From positions 2,976,001-3,040,000 of the forward strand of contig NC_089183.1 in NCBI RefSeq assembly GCF_947507565.1: DNA of 64,000 nucleotides, in the 5' to 3' direction. This stretch comes from Oscarella lobularis (lineage: Eukaryota > Porifera > Homoscleromorpha > Homosclerophorida > Oscarellidae). Numbering within the stretch: the first letter of the stretch is position 1; every line of letters begins with the position of its first letter. Position numbers and translations under genes: made by a program. Shown in pieces: positions 10,750 through 21,029 of this stretch. The notes under the pieces are model-generated. The model was not told the origin of the DNA. It worked only from the letters and a program-made list of their open reading frames with translations, and made no database searches.

Positions 10750-11064
10750 AACCGTGACGCGTTTTCCTGGATACTGGCTCTCTCTCGTAGTAACGATCTC
10801 GTTTTCCTATTGCAAAGGGAAAGTCCATGAAGTTTCCCTGCCGTCTCTGGTAATCTAATTACATCGAAGTCCCCTAGTCTGGCATTATGAATGCGAGAAA
10901 ACGTTTTCCACAATGAAAACCTAAAGCACGACGCCCGGAGAGCCTCCTCATGTTTGGTACTCTCATTTAGCTTGCCTGGCTTATAATACAATGCAATAAT
11001 GACAAGCGTTAGCCAGGATAAGACAGGAGTCAAGCAGAAGCCACAGCCAACGTCTCTGTAATCG
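10750..11064. promoter_or_regulatory. Probable bidirectional promoter, four-TM gene / CARD gene
   Basis: The 315-bp gap between divergent start codons contains strings (TCTAATTACATCGAAGTCCCC, ATGAATGCGAGA, GGCTTATAATACAATGC) that recur at 12690-12860 upstream of the second CARD gene and in part at 9380-9440. The conserved TTATAATACAATGC element lies about 75 bp before the CARD start and may be core promoter. Confidence 0.55.
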
Positions 11065-12279
11065 ATGGCAGATCCGAAATGGAAGACTCATCTCTTGCCA
11101 AATCTATCTACCGTCACCGAGAGCATCTTCGTTACCGGCACCTTCCTCGATCTACTCATATCTTACGGACTCATAGACATGAACCAGCGCGCAAGAATTG
11201 ATCTGGCCGGAATAGAAAGCGACAAAGCCACAAAACTCTTCGACGTTCTCATCAGATGTCCACCGGGCTCGTTCGACAAATTCTGCCGAGCCCTTGACGA
11301 AACATCGCAAGGGCACTTAGCCAAAATATTGCGAGGTAGATAGAGATAGCACTAAGAGAACTTCTGCAGACTAACGGAGTCGCGTTTTGTCGTTTTCATG
11401 CCCTAAATTCGTGTATTCGAGATCCCATGCATGAGGTCATAGGCCAAAAATACACTTTCAGTTTCGAATCCTAGCTCGAAGGGGCGTTGACATGGCGAAC
11501 GACGGTCCCCGTCGACTCGACGTTCTACGTGATGATTACATGCACGCATTTGAGCCGAACGTTACGCGTTAGGCTAGCAATACCTTTCTGGGATACCTCT
11601 AATTAAGAGAGAGTAATTTCGGAGGACGAGTACGATCGAGGAATTGTCCAGCAATAGGCACACGATCGACGGCCAAGAATATCAAAATACTCGTTACGGA
11701 TTACTTGCTGAGAGGCCCCGACGACGATTTAGATAAAATTATCGAAGCTCTGCGCGTTTCGGAGCAGGAGCATCTCGCCGAGAGACTACAGTCTTTAGAA
11801 AAAAGTGCGGATCGCTTGTACAGTAGAACTGTAGCCTTGTGTGATTATGAGCATATAAACTCATCAGACGCTGTGATTAATAATTAAAGGCGCTTTTAAT
11901 TTCTTTAGGAGCTGCGGCGCCGCCGCCGCCAAGGCCGCCGCCCACTAGTCCACGAGAAGAAGATGAACCTGATGGCGGAAAACGATTCGCAGACACGGTC
12001 CTAGCTAAGCAAGCCACTGAAGGCTTTCTCTACGATCTGGCTGACCAATCTCAAATGGACTGGAAGGCCATAGCTCGGAGATTAGGATTTCTGCAAACGG
12101 AAATAGGAGCAATAGAAAAGAAACATCCCGACGAGGTCAAAGAGCAGTGCATTGATATGCTCTGCAAATGGCTAAATCGAGAGGGCAGCGCAGGCACTCT
12201 AGCCGTTCTGAAAGAGGCCTACCAGAAGGCCAAACTCATTAGACAATTCGAAACGGCGGTGAAGGAACATGAATTTTGA
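11065..12279 (+). CDS. CARD / Death-domain adaptor, copy 1 (middle CARD exon broken)
   Basis: Cytosolic adaptor-type protein. Exon 1 (11065-11335, phase-1 end at a GT donor) encodes a CARD-like six-helix domain with the LDxLxSYxLIDM and PPGSFDKFCRALDE segments typical of CARD helices 2 and 5-6. The last exon (11909-12279) encodes a Pro-rich linker (PPPPRPPPTSP) and a Death domain (MDWKAIARRLGF, IGAIEKKH, CIDMLCKWLNRE). Between them a second CARD exon (11475-11804) is frameshifted. Exon 1 ends in phase 1 and the Death exon needs phase 1, so skipping the dead exon restores a CARD-Death protein of about 213 residues. CARD plus Death is the domain pair of CRADD/RAIDD. The expressed form is inference. 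Confidence 0.65.
11475..11804 (+). pseudogene. Decayed second CARD exon of copy 1
   Basis: Aligns with the intact CARD exons at 13343 and 14853 but has a 4-bp insertion near 11547 (ATGCACGC against ACGC), further small indels, and in-frame TAG and TAA codons before the middle of the domain. Its end (from about 11700, LLRGPDDDLDKI) again matches in frame. Acceptor and donor dinucleotides survive. Confidence 0.8.
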
Positions 12280-12909
12280 CGGGAATTTGCTGTTCCTTGC
12301 CACTAATCGCTGGAAATGTAGAACTGACGCACATCCCTTAGAGTTTGATGTTTTCTTTCCTTACGTATATGTGGCTGACAGGACCTGGCATCTCCACTTT
12401 TAGAACCGATTCTTTGCCAAATGTCGTAATACAGATAAAATTAGCTAACATTTTTTGTAGACAACAGACCGGCGTAATGGACTCATTGACACGGCAGAAT
12501 TGATCTGCTGCGCGCGTTCAACAAATTCGTAGCTTAGAGCAAGACAAATCACGTGCATTACATAACCGGCATCTCGCTGAGCGACTATAAGGTCTTTCGA
12601 TAGAAAGGCGGATCTTTTAGACACTCTAAGTGAGTCTTAGAACAGTTGTATATAATATGAGTCAAAACTCAACACTCGCTTTATTTGTAGACGTTCTTTG
12701 GTAATCTAATTACGTCGAAGTCCCCTATGAATGCGAGAGAACGTTTTCCGCGATGAAAATCTAAAGCACTACGCCTGGAGTGCCTCCTTATAGATGCTCA
12801 CGTCTGGTACTTTCATTTAGCTCGCCTGGCTTATAATACAATGCCATAATTCAATTAGAACAAACGTTAGCCAGGATAAAACAGAAGTCAAGTCAGAAGT
12901 CTCTCTCTA
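12280..12909 (+). other. CARD-exon relic and duplicated promoter
   Basis: 12460-12560 has a degenerate copy of the first CARD exon (GAATTGATCTG, TTCAACAAATTCGTAGC) with no open frame. 12690-12900 is a second copy of the promoter block found at 10840-11060, placed immediately before the next CARD ORF. Confidence 0.6.
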
Positions 12910-13194
12910 ATGATGGCAGTAGATCCAAAGTGGAAGACTCATCTCGTGCCAAATACTGCTACCGTCACAGAGGGCATCTTCGTTAAAGGCGCCCTCCTCG
13001 ATCAACTCGTATCTTACGAACTCATAGACATGGATCAGCGCGCAAGAATCGATCTGGTCGGAATAGAAAGCGACCAAGCAACAGAACTCTTCAAAGTTCT
13101 CAGGAAACGCCCGCCGGGCTCGTTCGACAAATTCTGCCAAGCCCTTGACGAAACATCGCAAGGACACCTAGCCAAAATATTGCAAGGTAGATAG
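12910..13194 (+). CDS. CARD domain ORF, copy 2 first unit (possibly CARD-only protein)
   Basis: 94-residue CARD closely similar to exon 1 of copy 1 (shared TVTExIFVxGxxLD, IDMxQRARIDL, PPGSFDKFC). As in copy 1, a GT donor overlaps the last codons (phase 1 at 13186) and an in-frame stop follows. In copy 1 the next CARD exon would join in phase, but here the matching acceptor region has lost one G, so splicing to 13343 would break the frame. Two readings remain: a stand-alone CARD-only protein, which could act as a decoy, or a 5' exon spliced directly to a downstream phase-1 exon such as 13711. Confidence 0.6.
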   Translation: MMAVDPKWKTHLVPNTATVTEGIFVKGALLDQLVSYELIDMDQRARIDLVGIESDQATELFKVLRKRPPGSFDKFCQALDETSQGHLAKILQGR

Positions 13195-13342
13195 AGACAG
13201 CACTTAGAGAACTTCTGCAGACTAACGGAGTCCCGTTTTGTCGTTTCTATGCCCTAAAATTCGTGTATTCGAGATCACATGCATGAGGTCATAGGCCAAA
13301 AATACACTTTCACTTTCAAATCCAAGCTCCAAGGGCGTTGAC

Positions 13343-14458
13343 ATGGCGAACGACAGACCCCGTCGACTCGACGTTTTACGCGACGATTACGCGTATTTGA
13401 GCCAAAATTTACGCGTTAGCAAAGCCTTTCTGGGATACCTGTTTCAAGAGAGAGTAATTTCGAGTGACGAGCACGAGGAATTGTCCGGCCGAAAGCACAC
13501 GACGGCCGAAAAGATTGAACTGCTCGTTATGGATTACTTGCTGAGAAGCCCCGACGACGATTTAGATAAAATTATCAAAGCTCTGCGGGTTTCCGAGCAG
13601 AAGCATCTCGCTAAGCGACTAGAGTCCTTAGATAAAAGTGCGAATCACTTTACTATATTTATAATTCGTGATGATGATGATGAGCATATAAAGACGCTGT
13701 TCGCCTTTAGAAACTAACGGAGGAGGCGGAGGAGGAGGAGGAGACGACTCGGAACCTGCTGGTGGGACAGAAGCGCTGCGGGTTTCAGGGCGACTAACGT
13801 CTTCAGATAAAAGTGCGAATCGCTTATTAAAACTATTATTGCCTTGTGATTGTGATTATGAGCATATATTTCGCCTTTAGAGACTAAAGGAGGAGCAGAC
13901 AAATCTGACGGTAGAAAACGATCCGCGAAAACTCCGCGGGTTTCAAAGAAGGAGCCTCCCGCTAAGCGAGTCAAGTCTTCAGATAAAAGTGCGAATCGCT
14001 CCATGATTGTGATAATAAGCATATAAACTTTTTTAGAGACTAAAGACAAACCTGACGGTACGAAACGATCCGCAAAAGCTCTGCAGGTTTCGGAGAAGGA
14101 GCCTCGAGGAGGAGAAGGAGAAGGAGAAGGAGAAGGAGGAGACGAACCTGACGGTGGTGAACGACCCGCAGACGCTGTTCCAGCTAAGCAAGCCACTGAA
14201 AAATTTCTCTACAATCTCGCTAAGCATTCTCAAAACGACTGGAAAGACATAGCTCGGGAATTGGGATTTAAGCAAGCGGAAATGGGAGCAATAGAAAAGA
14301 AACATTTCAGCGACGTTAAAGAGCAGTGCATCGAAATGCTCTGCAGATGGCGAAATAGAACGGACAGCAAAGGCACTCTAGCCGTTCTGAAAACGGCCTA
14401 TAAAGAGGCCCAGCAAATTACGCAATTCGAAACGGCGGTGGAGGAAAAAATATTCTGA
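13343..14458 (+). CDS. CARD / Death-domain adaptor, copy 2 (extended linker)
   Basis: Four exons in phase: 13343-13637, 13711-13812, 13881-13988, 14037-14458, giving about 308 residues. Exon 1 is a complete CARD (LDVLRDDYAYLSQNLRV to LAKRLESLDK). Exons 2 and 3 are short linker exons, and exon 4 contains more linker followed by the Death domain (NDWKDIARELGF, MGAIEKKH, CIEMLCRWRNRT). The linker is low-complexity: poly-Gly in exon 2, Lys/Arg-rich in exon 3, GE repeats in exon 4. Each linker exon ends in the same SSDK at a GTGCGAATCGC donor and begins after the same CTTTAG or TTTTAG acceptor, so the exon-plus-intron unit has been duplicated in tandem. ATG at 13343 is the first Met of the CARD; copy 3 starts at the same place. 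Confidence 0.75.
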
Positions 14459-14852
14459 CGAGAATTTGCTGTCCTTGCTACTACTGTACCCGCTGATGAA
14501 AATCCCTAAGCTGATTTTTTCTTGTCATTACCAACATGCATACATGTGGCTGACAGCACCTATTCTTTCTCCAAACGTCATATAGCGCAGACCTCATCGC
14601 ATCTAGAAGAATACGGTAGCTAAAATTTCCTTTGTACTGTAGACAACAGATTGACCTGCTAAGGGACTTACAGGACCTACGAATCAGCAGAATTGATCTG
14701 GCCGGAATTGAAGTTAGCCAAATAAATGCGACTGAGTTATCGATCTGCGTGTGCTTAACAAATTCGTGGCTCGGCCAGAGAGCGAGACGGATCACGTGCA
14801 TTAGGTCATAGGACAAAAATAAACTTTCAATTTCAATCGATCCTAGTCTAAC
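14459..14852 (+). other. Relic of a first CARD exon upstream of copy 3
   Basis: 14690-14790 retains GAATTGATCTGGCCGGAATT and AACAAATTCGTGGC from the first CARD exon, but the frame is lost. Copy 3 has therefore lost its first CARD while keeping the second CARD and the Death domain. Confidence 0.6.
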
Positions 14853-15561
14853 ATGGCGAAGGACAGTTCCCGTCGGCTCGACATTCTGCGCGACGATTAC
14901 ACGCATTTGAGCCAAACGCTACGCATTAGCGATGCCTTTCTTGGACACCTCTTTCAAGGAAGAGTAATTTCGAAGGAAGAGCTCGACGAATTGTCTGGTC
15001 AAAGGCACACGACGGCCCAGAAGATTAGAACACTCATTACTGATTACTTGCTGAGAGGTCCCGACGACGATTTAGATAAGATTATCGAAGCTTTGCGGGT
15101 TTCGGAGCAGAAGCATCTCGCTGAGCGACTACAGTCTTTAGATAAAGGTGCGAATATATACACTCTTACGAATACGAGCCAATGAACTCATCAGACGCTT
15201 TTCGCCTTTAGAAACCAAAGGAAAAGGAGGAGATGAACCTGACGGTGGGAAACGATCTGCAGACACTGTCCTAGCTAAGCAAGCTACTGAAGACTTTCTC
15301 TACGATCTGGCTGACCAATCTCAAATGGACTGGAAGGCCATAGCTCGGAAATTAGGAGGATTTGGGCAAGCGGAAATAGGAGCAATAGAAAAGCAACATT
15401 TCGGCGATGTCAAAGAGCAGTGCATTGAAATGCTCTGCAAATGGCTAAATCGAGAGGGCAGCGCAGGCACTCTAGCCGTTCTGAAAAAGGCCTACAAGGA
15501 GGCTAAACTCCTTAAACAATTCGAAACAGCGGTGACGGAACACAAATTTGAGGCGAAATAG
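14853..15561 (+). CDS. CARD / Death-domain adaptor, copy 3 (compact form)
   Basis: Two exons in phase: 14853-15147 (CARD, LDILRDDYTHLSQTLRI to LQSLDK) and 15212-15561 (short Gly/Lys linker, then Death domain with MDWKAIARKLGG, IGAIEKQH and CIEMLCKWLNRE). About 214 residues, the length and domain order of CRADD-type adaptors, which bridge Death-domain receptors or PIDD to CARD caspases. The GTGCGAAT donor and GCCTTTAG acceptor match those of copy 2. It is the least rearranged of the three copies and the best guide to the ancestral layout. Vertebrate orthology is not implied. Confidence 0.82.
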
Positions 15562-16180
15562 CTGTTCCTTGCCGTCACTGAAATTGTAGAACTGACTCGC
15601 AAATCCCCCGAATTGATGTTTTGTCGTTTACGTAGACGTGGGATTTAGTCCTTGTCCGAACGACGCATAAAGAAAAAAAGTTGTCGCTCTCGAAGTGTTG
15701 CACTGCTTCAAGTCCGCCGCCCAATCGTCGCCAAACGTCCTGCAGACGTATTCTCCACCGCCAGCCTGCCAGGATGAAGCGCGGCGGAAGACCTCATTGA
15801 ACGCGAAGCCTCTACCACGCTGAGTTCACATCATACGCGAGGACTCGGATCGCGTTGCAACGCTTCCAGAGACCACTTGCTCCTGCGGGAGCAACGCCGG
15901 CCCTGATTCCCGCAGCCGCGACAGGATATCCCTGGCCGCGATACGCCATGCACGCGCGCACAGGTCACCTCGCACTTAGCGCGACGGTCCATCCATGGTC
16001 CATCTGTCTATCCTGCGCGCGCGCAAAAAAAAACTATAAAAATCAGAGAAACATGCATTTTTTCTTCGTGCTGCTTGCGGGTCTCTTCAGCAGACATCTC
16101 CAGAGAAAACTAAAAATTGACAGACATCAATATGCAATAACTGCAGAAAGCAATGCGCCTTACCTCGGTCGCTTATAGCC
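15562..16180. other. Intergenic, nothing recognised
   Basis: 3' flank of the CARD/Death cluster. A 107-codon open frame (15855-16178, plus) has no family resemblance and no splice support. Confidence 0.4.
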
Positions 16181-17200
16181 ATACGAACACTGGTGGCAGA
16201 TACTTCAATGCTGCCATTGCTGTTGCTCTCCTACAAACAAAAAAGACAATGCATGTAGCCTAAAATTTCAAGTTAGATATAGTACAGAGAAATTATAAAT
16301 ATTAAAAACCTAGATTACCTCAACTATCCATTGACCTAAAAAGTAAAAAACCCTACCAAACTACTAAGTAAAACCTAAACTACGCCTAAAAGACAAATAA
16401 GATAATAGATTTATTGGCGAATTTTAATCAACCTAAATTACCTCAGATATCCATTGACCTAAAAAACCCCACACTAAAGGAAACCTGAACTACACCTAAA
16501 AAGACGATTTTTTATACAGAGTCACCTAAATTACCTCACAATCCATTGACCTAAAATATATCCTATATGCTAATAAACCTAAATTACCTCGCAAATCCAT
16601 TGAAATGGTCTAACCGGCGGCCGCCAGCTAAGCACGTTTGTGATGTGGGGAGCTACAAGCCTATCTACACATCGGACACCGCCCTACCTACTGGCGGCCG
16701 CCCTAAGCCCTAATGCATCGCAACCGCTAGCGTAGTTTGCATGGCGAAGCACGAATGCACACACATTTTTATATGATGATGATGATGATGCATGATTTTT
16801 GTTGTCCCACTACGCTCTCTGCCACGTGCATAAACAAGACCCCGGGAAGCATTTTTAGTAATATTTTTTTGAAAATAAAAAGGGTGAGCTTCATGCTGTG
16901 ATGCCATTGCCCCACACTCGCGAGCCCTCCCCCTCTATGATGCGTGCCCTAGTGACATGTACTAGACCCGGGAGCTGAAGCAATAGCAAAACAAGCAATT
17001 CACTCGCTATGCACGCAGCAGAGAGCCGACCCCTTAGGTGCACGCCTACACCTGGATGGAGGGACCCTTTGGAATGCGGTGCGAACCTGTCAAGTCTTCT
17101 CTTCATCTGGTGGAAGGATCTCTGACTATCCTTCTCCCCAACTTTATCCCATTGTCTTCGGCGGGAGAACCTTTGCTATTCTCCTCCCCTTATCGTCTGC
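16181..17200. repeat. 1-kb direct repeat, copy A
   Basis: Non-coding. It starts with an array of degenerate units built on CCTAAATTACCTCA and ATCCATTGACCTAAAA, continues with a block bounded by the inverted pair GGCGGCCGCCAG (16616) and CTGGCGGCCGCC (16691), an ATG/ATC microsatellite (about 16773-16790), and ends with GGCGGGAGAACCTTTGC. Copy B repeats the same order. Confidence 0.85.
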
Positions 17201-17299
17201 AGATGAAGTTCTTTTTACCATCACGCTAAAAGATCAAGCATAAATGATATTGAATTAGAGAATGGCAATACACTAGTACCTGTAATCTGCTTGCTGCCG

Positions 17300-18345
17300 G
17301 ACTACAAACACTAGTAGTAGATACTTAGCCACACACAACGCCGTCTTCGCTGTTGCTATCCTACAAATACAAACAAACAAACACACGCAGCCTAAAATTA
17401 CGAGTTAGATAGCACAGAGAATTTAAATTTAATTAAAAACCTAGATTACCTCAGCTATCCATTGACCTAAAAACCCTAAGCTATTAATTAAAAACCTAGA
17501 GTACACTACACCTAAAAGACGGATGAGATAAAGACTCATTAGCTAATTTTATTCAACCTAAATTACCTCAGATATCCATTGACCTAAAAAACCCTACACT
17601 AAATGGAAACCTAAACTACGCCTAAAAATCCGATTAGAGAAATTTTTGATACAAAGTCACCTAAATTACCTCACTAATCCATTGACCTAAAATATATCCT
17701 ATATTCTAATACACCTAAATTACCTCACAAATCCATTGAAATGGTCTAACCGGCGGCCGCCAGCTAAGCACGTTTTGTGATGAGGGGAGCTACAAGCCTA
17801 AGCTACACATCGGACACCGCCCTACCTACTGGCAGCCGCCCTAAGCCCTAATGCATCGCAACCGCTAGCGTAGTTTGCATGGCGAAGCACGAATGCACAC
17901 ACATTTTTATATGATGATGATGATGATGATGCATGATTTTTGTTGTCCCACTACGCTCTCTGCCACGTGCATAAACAAGACCCCGGGAAGAATTTTAGTA
18001 CTGTATTATTTTTTTTGAAAATAAAAAGGGTGAGCTTCATGCTGTGATGCCATTGCCCCACACTCGCGAGCCCTCCCCCTCTAAGATGCGTGCCCTAGTG
18101 ACCATGTACTAGACCCGGGAGCTGAAGCAATGGCAAAACAAGCAATTCACTCGCTATGCACGCAGCAGAGAGACGACCCCTTAGGTGCACGCCTACACCT
18201 GTATGGAGGGACCCTTTGGAATGCGGTGCAAACCTGTTGGGTCTTCTCTTCATCTGGTGGAAGGATCTCTGACTATCCTTCTCCCCCAACTTTATCCCAT
18301 TGTCTTAGGCGGGAGAACCTTTGCTATTCTCCTCCCCTAATCAAC
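17300..18345. repeat. 1-kb direct repeat, copy B
   Basis: Second copy of the preceding repeat, roughly 90 percent alike by eye. The right arm of the inner inverted pair is mutated (CTGGCAGCCGCC), the microsatellite is one unit longer, and small indels differ. No transposase, tRNA-like promoter or poly-A tail was found. Confidence 0.85.
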
Positions 18346-18777
18346 AGGTGACGTCACAATAAAGACGTCATATCTAAATCAATAAATCAAACACGTGACA
18401 ACCGATTACAATAATTATTATACCCTTCACGTGGGTGCGCGCTCTGACGTCGGTTCTCTGACGTCGCGTGCACGCTGTCTAAAATGGAGGCGTGAGAAAA
18501 TCGATCGGAATGAAATTCGACGCGTCGCTTACGTCTTTCGCAGCTGCGATGGCGTCGATCCGTTCTCCTTCGTCTCGAAACGAAAGCGGAGCGTCGTCGC
18601 TTTTCTAGAAAACGAGCGCGCGGATGTGAACGGAAGTGGCGCGACGGAGAAAAAGGGGGGCGCTACTCACCGGCGAGCGGAGGCGCCAGTCCATCGCTCC
18701 CAATGAGTGAAAGCGTGCTATCGCGCGTCGTACGCGCGATCTAGAAAGCGTAGTTCGATTGGATACCCGGATTCGCG
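18346..18777. promoter_or_regulatory. CRE-rich spacer before a weak gene candidate
   Basis: A palindromic CRE (TGACGTCA) lies at 18349-18356, followed by several GACGTC strings (about 18366, 18445, 18460). The rest is CpG-rich with no resolved gene. The clustering suggests a promoter reading rightward. Confidence 0.35.
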
Positions 18778-19131
18778 ATGGACGAGCGTGAAGCGATCGC
18801 TTACCAGCACGCGGGCCACGTGGCGCCCGTCTTCGCGATAGGGCGCAATCCTTCGCAAAGGACTGCGGGATTCCTGCGAAAAAAGACCGTGGTGAGTTGA
18901 ATTGTTCGAAAAATTGGCTCTTTATCGTTCTTTACCGCTGTCTTCGGAGTCCCCGCCCATGTTTCTTGGCTTCGGAAGCCCGCCGCGAGGCGGTATGCTT
19001 CTCTTCTCGGCCGCCCTGAGCGCGAAGATGAACGATTCGTGGCCGCCGTGGGCTGGAGCGGCACGCCGCGAGGCGTGCGTCCGCTTTCGACGAGTTTTTG
19101 GCCGAGAATGACGAACAGACTTTCCACCTGA
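18778..19131 (+). CDS. Weak two-exon gene candidate
   Basis: ATG at 18778 opens a 38-codon exon (MDEREAIAYQHAGHVAPVFA) that ends at a good GTGAGT donor (18891, phase 0). An exon at 18979-19131 can follow in phase from an AAG acceptor, giving about 88 basic residues and a TGA stop. An ATTAAA that could serve for polyadenylation lies near 19240. Another frame in the same second region is also open to 19220, so the model is not unique. No family recognised. Confidence 0.3.
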
Positions 19132-20194
19132 CTCACTGCGACCAATCACGACGTTCGCTGGTGTTAGAAGAAAAAACCCGGACTTCCGGACTAGAAAATA
19201 TTGAGAGTACACGTAGGCGATATGTATGAGAAAATATTTTTATTAAAGACGCACTGCAGTACTTAGTTCCATTTCTCTTTTATCTCAGCGGAGATTTGAT
19301 CGAAGCAAAGAAAAAAAATGATCGTCACTGTCAGATAAGACTTTCCCCCACGAAAAAGGGCAAACAATTTTTCCATTCAAATGCTCGGGATAGCTGATCA
19401 TCCACAGACAACCAATCAAAATCGACAATTTTCACTTCCCTTCGTCGTCGAAGAGAATATTGGAGGGACGAAAATCGAGCTTCCATTCATGAAGAAAATT
19501 GACAAATTAAATCTGGGAATCGCTCTCTCAGGAATTGAATAGTCCGAATAAATTAATTTGGCCTCTGGCAGTAGCAGAGAAGACCACGGAACGCTGGAAA
19601 AAGACACCTAGTGTAGAAAATGAGCCTCGCGAGAAAGGAATTCAAATATGGCGGACCCTCTTACCCTTGGAGTGACAAAATACGCGTTTCGCATGGCCAA
19701 GTGGGTTCTAACGGCAGCAATCCTGCCCGAGTGCCCTTTTCGGTTCTTTCTTTGTTCGTTAGAAGGTTAGAAAACGAGCTGAAGTCGCGATAGTCGCCGA
19801 TAACGATCGGAGTCTTCCATGAGGCGACTTCGCCACTGAAAACTGCCCTGTGTGGCTCGCTAAGGACATCGGCGAAGAGGAAAAAGCTGAACGAAGAGTT
19901 GCGGCGGGTACACGGCGCTTCCTTCAGCAGTTTTTCGCCGTAGAATCGACGTATCGCCGGATCTTGAACGAAGCGAAAGCGCGCTAACGAACTTTTGCGC
20001 GCGTGCAAAAAATGAGCTGCGAAAGCAAGAAAAGAAAGAGAAAGATGTAACTAACAGCGATTTCGTTTCGTCGTGGCCACGTTTTCTTCGCCATCTTGTT
20101 CGATGTAGGTGCGATATATGTCGCCTCTAACCGAAATCGTTATGCAATATTTCATCAGACCGGAATCGAAACCGGTTTGCCGTTTGACACCTTC
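19132..20194. other. Intergenic, nothing firm
   Basis: A 115-codon minus-strand frame (19661-20008) is open but unrecognised and unsupported by splice sites. No repeats or RNA genes noticed. Confidence 0.35.
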
Positions 20195-20275
20195 TCTCGA
20201 AAGAGCCAATGAGCACAAAGAGCGGAAACCAGCAAGCCAATCAGAGCGATGGGCGGGGTCACAGTATATAAGGAG
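20195..20275 (+). promoter_or_regulatory. Strong RNA polymerase II core promoter
   Basis: In order: CCAAT box (AGAGCCAATGAG, about 20203), second CCAAT box (AAGCCAATCAGAG, about 20228), GC box (GGGCGGGGTC, about 20249) and TATA box (AGTATATAAGG, about 20262). Spacing fits a transcription start near 20290-20300 on the plus strand. No other part of the window has this classic combination. Confidence 0.7.
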
Positions 20276-20311
20276 CACGCGCCCCCAATTTCCTTCAGTC
20301 GCGGCAGAGGG

Positions 20312-21029
20312 TGGATGGGTCGCGGAGCAATCTGCGTCTCGTTCTTGACGGATCGACCCGGGAGCTTTGGCAAAAGGCAAGTCTGGATAGTTGACTCAGC
20401 GTAGCCCACGGTATAACGCCGTGCCGGAGCCTGTAGGCAGGGCAATGGGGGGCTTCGGCCTCGGTCAACGCACTGGGATCCGCGATTACTGCGGTCTTAT
20501 TGTCGCTAATGGGCACGACTCACGCTAGGCTCGAGTGAGAAACGGCTCAGAGGGGGTGTTGCAAGCGGCCTGGTTGCCGGCACTTTTCTCACCCGACAGC
20601 GCGATTAGACCAAAGATAATCCGACCCAGGAGACTTCGATTCCGGCATGCACTGTCTTTATTGTCGACTCCTACAAACAGTGGTTGACCGCTCTCCATCT
20701 CGCAAGCGCCGGTTCTTCTCAGCGGAAGACATACCGAAGCGTTTGGTACCACCGCGCCGGGGGACTCGGTATCAGGGGCCGACTCTACATCAAGGCGGGT
20801 ACTGATTGGGCTGGCCGATGACGCCGCGACTCGCCCTAACTTTTTGGAACGGGTGGCCATTGCTTTTGCGGTGGCTGCCTTGGGCTACGAAGCGTCCGAA
20901 CCTCCGCGCGGTGTAGCCTGGATAGCGCGAATACGGACGCAGCAAAAAGGTACGTACAACGATTTTTTGACAGATACTAATTTTTTTCTTTTTTTTTAGG
21001 CCAGGACATCGAAGGAGGATTTTTTTAGG
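20312..21029 (+). other. Unresolved transcription unit downstream of the TATA promoter
   Basis: First ATG (20312, MGRGAICVSFLTDRPGSFGK) reaches a GC-type donor consensus (AAAAG, then GCAAGT) near 20375. An exon ending at a GTACGT donor (about 20951) is open for some 85 codons (ends WIARIRTQQK) and joins in phase, over a strong T-rich acceptor at 21000, to a short 3' exon stopping at 21029. AATAAA follows near 21203. The middle part has protein-like sequence in two frames that do not connect cleanly, so this may be a multi-exon gene, a decayed one or a coincidence. Confidence 0.25.

Noticed and set aside
16181-18345. CRISPR-like or LTR element reading of the tandem repeat
   Set aside because: Internal units are degenerate and unevenly spaced, there is no TG...CA LTR boundary, primer-binding site or coding region, and the host is an animal.
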